Origin: Microvirga terricola
GTDB taxonomy: Bacteria; Pseudomonadota; Alphaproteobacteria; Rhizobiales; Beijerinckiaceae
Length of the DNA: 64,000 bases
NCBI RefSeq assembly: GCF_011777495.1
Contig: NZ_JAATJS010000003.1
Span: 248,001-312,000, forward strand
Direction of reading: 5' to 3'
This document shows, piece by piece, positions 60,290 to 64,000 of the stretch (within the stretch, counting starts at the first letter, position 1; the number at the start of each line of letters is the position of its first letter). A program made the translations under genes and the position numbers. The notes beneath the pieces were generated by a model that ran no database searches, was not told the origin of the DNA, and worked only from the letters and a program-made list of their open reading frames with translations.

Positions 60290-62266
60290 GTGTTGGTCGA
60301 GGCCGGACATTTCGCGCTCGCGCTCGCGCTTGGCTTGTCCCTGATTCAGTTTATCGTCCCGCTTTGGGGCGCGCGCACCAACGATCCGGTGTTGATGGGT
60401 GTTGCTCCTGCGAGCGCGCTGGCCGTTCTCGCGTGCATCGGCTTTGCCTTCCTGGCTCTGACAACCGCGTACATCACGTCCGATTTCTCGGTTCTCAACG
60501 TGGTCGAGAACTCCCATTCGACAAAGCCACTGATTTATAAAATCTCGGGCGTGTGGGGAAACCATGAGGGGTCGATGCTCCTCTGGGTGCTCATACTCGC
60601 TCTGTTCGGCGCAGTCGTCGCGGTTTCGAAAAACACGGTGCCGGTGCGTCTTCAGGCGAACACTCTTGCCGTGCAGGCGGCGATCACGGTCGCCTTTTTG
60701 CTCTTCATCCTGATCGCTTCGAATCCCTTCACGCGCATTACACCGGTGGGGGAGGGGCAGGATCTCAACCCGCTTTTGCAGGACCCCGGCCTCGCGATCC
60801 ATCCGCCGCTTCTCTATATCGGCTATGTCGGCTTCTCGATTACGTTTGCCTTCGCCTGCGCCGCCTTGATCGATGGCCGCATCGATGCCGTGTGGGCCCG
60901 GATCGTCCGTCCGTGGACTCTGGGTGCATGGTCCTTCCTGACGCTTGGCATCGCGATGGGCTCCTACTGGGCCTATTACGAACTTGGCTGGGGCGGATGG
61001 TGGTTTTGGGATCCGGTTGAGAACGCCTCCCTGATGCCCTGGCTCGCCGGGACGGCGCTGCTCCACTCCACCGTCGTGATGGAGAAGCGCGATGCGCTCA
61101 AAGTCTGGACGATCCTGCTCGCAATTCTGACTTTCTCGCTGTCGCTGCTCGGCACCTTCCTGGTGCGCTCGGGCGTGCTGACGTCAGTTCACTCCTTCGC
61201 GGTCGATCCAGCGCGCGGAAGCTTCATTCTCGGCATTCTGGTCGCCTTCATCGGCGGCTCCTTTGCGCTCTTCGCGTGGCGCGCGCCCCTCCTGCGGCAG
61301 GGCGGATTGTTTGCGCCCGTCTCGCGCGAGGGTGCGCTCGTTGTGAACAACCTTTTCCTCGCGACCGCCTGCGCTACGGTATTCATCGGCACGCTTTATC
61401 CGCTGGCTCTCGAGGTGCTGACGGGCGAGAAGATTTCGGTCGGCGCACCGTTCTTCAATCTCACCTTCCTGCCGCTGATCATTCCGCTTCTTCTACTTCT
61501 CCCGTTCGGGCAGACACTCGCCTGGAAGCGCGGCAACTTTCTCGGCACCGCCCAGAGGCTCTATGCGGCGATGGGCCTTGCGATCGTCGCCACACTGGCG
61601 CTGCTGGCTGTGACTGCGGGCGGCCCGGTCGTTGCGCCGTTGGGCATCGGACTTGGCACCTTCCTGATCCTGGGCTCGCTGAACGAAATCGTCACGCGTT
61701 CCTGGTCGAAAGGGACACGCCTTGCGGTGGCTTGGCGCAAAGCGGCCGGTCTGCCTCGTTCGGCCTGGGGAACGGCCATCGCCCATGCGGGCGTCGGCGT
61801 GACGGTAATCGGTATCGCGGCCACGGCCTGGGGCGTCGAAGCCCTCGGCACTATGAAGGTCGGTGACCGCCTCAAGGCGGGTTCCTACGAAATCAGGCTC
61901 GAACGCCTCGTGCCGCGCGTCGAGGCCAATTATCGCGAGGATGTCGCGCTTCTCATGGTCTCCCACAACGGGCGGGAGCTTGGAAATCTGGAGACCATGA
62001 AGCGCCTCTATGTGACGCGGAACATGCCGACGACGGAAGCAGGCATCATGACCGTGGGGCTGGGGCAGGTCTATGCCAGCCTCGGCGAGATTCAGTCGGA
62101 CGGCTCCATCGGCCTGCGCCTCTACTACAAGCCTCTTGTGCTGCTGATCTGGCTCGGCGCGCTCGTGATGGCGGCGGGTGGAGCGCTTTCACTCACGGAT
62201 CGGCGGTTGCGCATCGGCGCGCCCGCGCGGGCGAAGGTGCCACCTTCCTCAGTTCCGGCGGAGTAG
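60290..62266 (+). CDS. ccmF: Cytochrome c haem lyase subunit CcmF (CycK)
   Basis: A 658-residue polytopic membrane protein, the haem lyase subunit that ligates haem to apocytochromes. The WWD domain, GGWWFWDPVENASLMPW, lies near residue 240, with the conserved His in ALLHSTVVMEKRD soon after and NSHSTKPLIYKISGVWGNHE near 75. About 14-15 hydrophobic segments are visible, plus a periplasmic domain near the C-terminus (DRLKAGSYEIRLERLVPR). GTG at 60290 is the start. Followed after three bases by ccmH. Confidence 0.95.
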   Translation: MLVEAGHFALALALGLSLIQFIVPLWGARTNDPVLMGVAPASALAVLACIGFAFLALTTAYITSDFSVLNVVENSHSTKPLIYKISGVWGNHEGSMLLWVLILALFGAVVAVSKNTVPVRLQANTLAVQAAITVAFLLFILIASNPFTRITPVGEGQDLNPLLQDPGLAIHPPLLYIGYVGFSITFAFACAALIDGRIDAVWARIVRPWTLGAWSFLTLGIAMGSYWAYYELGWGGWWFWDPVENASLMPWLAGTALLHSTVVMEKRDALKVWTILLAILTFSLSLLGTFLVRSGVLTSVHSFAVDPARGSFILGILVAFIGGSFALFAWRAPLLRQGGLFAPVSREGALVVNNLFLATACATVFIGTLYPLALEVLTGEKISVGAPFFNLTFLPLIIPLLLLLPFGQTLAWKRGNFLGTAQRLYAAMGLAIVATLALLAVTAGGPVVAPLGIGLGTFLILGSLNEIVTRSWSKGTRLAVAWRKAAGLPRSAWGTAIAHAGVGVTVIGIAATAWGVEALGTMKVGDRLKAGSYEIRLERLVPRVEANYREDVALLMVSHNGRELGNLETMKRLYVTRNMPTTEAGIMTVGLGQVYASLGEIQSDGSIGLRLYYKPLVLLIWLGALVMAAGGALSLTDRRLRIGAPARAKVPPSSVPAE

Positions 62267-62269
62267 GGG

Positions 62270-62731
62270 ATGCGCTTCGTTTTTGCCCTCATCGGCGTTC
62301 TCCTCGTGGCAAGCCCCGTCTTCGCGGTGCAGCCTGACGAGGTGCTGAAGGACCCGGCACTGGAGCAACGCGCTCGCGACATTTCATCGGGCCTGCGTTG
62401 TCTTGTCTGTCAGAACCAGTCCATCGACGATTCCGACGCGACGCTCGCAAAGGACCTGCGGTTGCTCGTCCGCGAACGCCTCTCGGCCGGCGACACCGAC
62501 GATCAGGTGCGCGGCTTCCTGGTCCAGCGTTACGGGGAATTCGTCCTGCTCAAGCCGACCTTCGGCACGCATACGCTGCTGTTGTGGCTGACCCCTGCGC
62601 TTGTTCTTGTTCTGGGCGGTCTCGGCGCGTACGCGGCCCTCCGCCGCCGTCCGCAGTCTGCCGGTGCTCTCGACGATGCGGAGCAGGAAGCGCTCGCGGC
62701 CGTGCTGAAGCGTGATCCGGACGCGCCTTAA
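62270..62731 (+). CDS. ccmH: Cytochrome c maturation protein CcmH (CycL)
   Basis: A 153-residue CcmH: a signal peptide (residues 1-18), the redox-active pair in LRCLVCQNQSIDDSDA near residues 43-46, and a C-terminal transmembrane helix (about 103-122) that anchors it. It reduces apocytochrome c cysteines for haem attachment. GGGG lies before the ATG at 62270. It ends the ccmI-ccmE-ccmF-ccmH operon; the degP gene follows after about 106 bases. Confidence 0.93.
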   Translation: MRFVFALIGVLLVASPVFAVQPDEVLKDPALEQRARDISSGLRCLVCQNQSIDDSDATLAKDLRLLVRERLSAGDTDDQVRGFLVQRYGEFVLLKPTFGTHTLLLWLTPALVLVLGGLGAYAALRRRPQSAGALDDAEQEALAAVLKRDPDAP

Positions 62732-62837
62732 GCAAACCTTACCAACATTTCATCTTGAGGTGAGGGCGCCGTAAGGCTGCGGGGCCCATTTTCTTCCCAT
62801 GACGAACCCGCAGGGGTTTCGCGAGGAGAAAAAGACA

Positions 62838-64000
62838 ATGTTGGACAAAGCTTCCACCCCCACCCGCAAGCGTATGACCAAATGGCTCGGCGCAGCGGCC
62901 GTTGCTGCGTTGATCGCGGGCGGCGCCGTCGAGAGTGGTCTCGTTGTTCCCAATCCGGCCCATGCCGAGCTGCGCTCCATGTCGCAGCCGGTGCAAAGCA
63001 TGCCGTCCTTCGCCAACGTCATCGACCAGGTGAAGCCCGCGGTCGTCTCGGTGAAGGTGAAGATGTTGAGCGTCGCCGACCGCGGCGGCGACGACGACGA
63101 AAGCGACGGCTCGGAGTTTGCGGTGCCCGACATGCCGCCTGGCAGCCCGATGGATCGCTTCTTCCGCCAGTTCCGTGACCAGCAGGGTCCTCGCGGCAAG
63201 CATCGCCAGCCGCGGCAGTTCGCCCAGGCCCTCGGCTCCGGCTTCTTCATCTCGGCCGACGGCTACGTCGTGACCAACAATCACGTCGTGGAGAACGCCT
63301 CGCAGGTCCAGGTGACGATGGATGACGGCAAGGTTCTGGACGCCAAGGTGATCGGCACCGATCCGAAGACCGACCTCGCGCTTCTGAAGGTCGATGGCGG
63401 CAGCGACTTTCCGTATGTCCGCCTCGCCCCGCAGAAGGCGCGGATCGGCGACTGGGTTCTCGCCGTCGGCAACCCGTTCGGCCTCGGTGGCACGGTGACG
63501 GCAGGCATCGTCTCGGCGCAGCACCGCGACATCGGCGCAGGCCCCTATGACGACTTCATCCAGATCGACGCGCCGGTGAACAAGGGCAATTCCGGTGGCC
63601 CGACATTTAACCTCGCCGGTGAGGTGGTCGGCGTGAACACAGCGATCTTCTCGCCGTCTGGCGGCAGCGTCGGCATCGCCTTCGCGATCCCCGCAAACAC
63701 CGTCGATCAGGTCGTCGCCTCGTTGAAGGACAAGGGCTCGGTCACCCGCGGCTTCATCGGCGTGCAGATGCAGCCGGTGACCAAGGAAATAGCCGAAGCC
63801 ATCGGGCTCAAGGAGCCGAAGGGCGCCCTTGTGGCGGATACGGTCAAGAACGGCCCCGCCGCCAAGGCCGGAATCCGGACCGGTGATACCATCGTCGCCG
63901 TCAACGGCGAGGCGATCACGGAGGCAAGGGACTTGTCGCGCAAGGTGGCCCAGGTGGCGCCTGGCAAGACCCTTTCGCTCACCCTCTACCGCGATGGCAA
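62838..64000 (+). CDS. degP: DegP/HtrA family periplasmic serine protease, C-terminus beyond window
   Basis: The visible 387 codons encode a Do-type envelope protease. A signal anchor region (about 15-43) precedes the protease domain with His149 (TNNHVV), Asp179 (KTDLALL) and Ser252 (GNSGGP). The first PDZ domain starts near residue 300 (RGFIGVQMQPVTKEIAEAIG, then GDTIVAVNGEAITEARDL) and is cut by the edge. A charged loop with GGDDDESDGSEF (about 83-94) resembles the LA loop of DegP/DegQ. GAGGAG lies before the ATG. The ccm-degP arrangement is common in rhizobia. Degrades or refolds misfolded envelope proteins. Confidence 0.93.
   Translation, partial: MLDKASTPTRKRMTKWLGAAAVAALIAGGAVESGLVVPNPAHAELRSMSQPVQSMPSFANVIDQVKPAVVSVKVKMLSVADRGGDDDESDGSEFAVPDMPPGSPMDRFFRQFRDQQGPRGKHRQPRQFAQALGSGFFISADGYVVTNNHVVENASQVQVTMDDGKVLDAKVIGTDPKTDLALLKVDGGSDFPYVRLAPQKARIGDWVLAVGNPFGLGGTVTAGIVSAQHRDIGAGPYDDFIQIDAPVNKGNSGGPTFNLAGEVVGVNTAIFSPSGGSVGIAFAIPANTVDQVVASLKDKGSVTRGFIGVQMQPVTKEIAEAIGLKEPKGALVADTVKNGPAAKAGIRTGDTIVAVNGEAITEARDLSRKVAQVAPGKTLSLTLYRDG

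Overview
The window comes from a GC-rich alphaproteobacterium, most likely of the order Hyphomicrobiales (Rhizobiales). The evidence is a MucR/Ros regulator, paired DUF1214/DUF1254 genes, a DUF1491 gene, a ccmI-ccmE-ccmF-ccmH-degP run beside an OmpR-type two-component pair, two dispersed repeats of a type I associate with this order, and a Rhodobacter-type gene transfer agent (GTA) cluster. I cannot name the genus. No rRNA, tRNA, CRISPR array, integrase or insertion sequence was recognised.

Left part (1-35 kb) is ordinary chromosome. Methylmalonyl-CoA mutase genes (large subunit cut by the left edge, small subunit complete) are separated by a small secreted-protein gene. Then come a HerA/DUF853 ATPase, an M20 peptidase, a class IV aminotransferase (IlvE type), MurJ with a polyprenol-phosphate glycosyltransferase, a ChbG/HpnK deacetylase, an iron superoxide dismutase, a large PAS/GAF HWE histidine kinase followed by an isochorismatase-like hydrolase, oligopeptidase B, MucR, DUF6456, SufE, a peptidoglycan-binding protein with DUF1491, a GNAT/DUF1254/DUF1214 operon, a class A penicillin-binding protein, a YcgN-type cysteine-cluster protein, an orphan TRAP substrate-binding protein, an exonuclease/endonuclease/phosphatase protein and an RTX beta-helix protein.

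Middle part (35.1-56.2 kb) is a nearly complete GTA/phage-like structural cluster on the + strand: small and large terminase, portal, prohead protease, HK97 capsid, connector and head-closure proteins, major tail protein, tail chaperones, tape measure, DUF2460, DUF2163, NlpC/P60 peptidase, a roughly 1290-residue TIM-barrel tail protein, a DUF2793 protein, a GH108 endolysin and a holin-like protein. It has no integrase, repressor or replication genes. It is peppered with non-phage genes, mostly on the opposite strand (DoxX, two trypsin-like proteases, a lipoprotein, YdcH/DUF465), plus a Gly-zipper lipoprotein on the same strand. Three of its genes carry apparent lesions: an in-frame amber codon in the portal, and single-base deletions in G runs in the DUF2163 and NlpC/P60 genes. 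A tape-measure fragment lies beside a beta-helix/lipoprotein cassette. The agent therefore looks degraded, unless some lesions are assembly errors.

Right part (56.2-64 kb) returns to core genes: an OmpR-type response regulator and sensor kinase (FeuP/FeuQ- or PhoP/PhoQ-like) behind a small secreted protein, the cytochrome c maturation operon ccmI-ccmE-ccmF-ccmH, and a DegP-type periplasmic protease cut by the right edge.

Where an in-frame start with a better ribosome binding site exists, it was preferred over the longest open frame; this is stated in the entries. No wholly new system was identified. The most informative novelty is the interrupted and apparently decaying GTA cluster.
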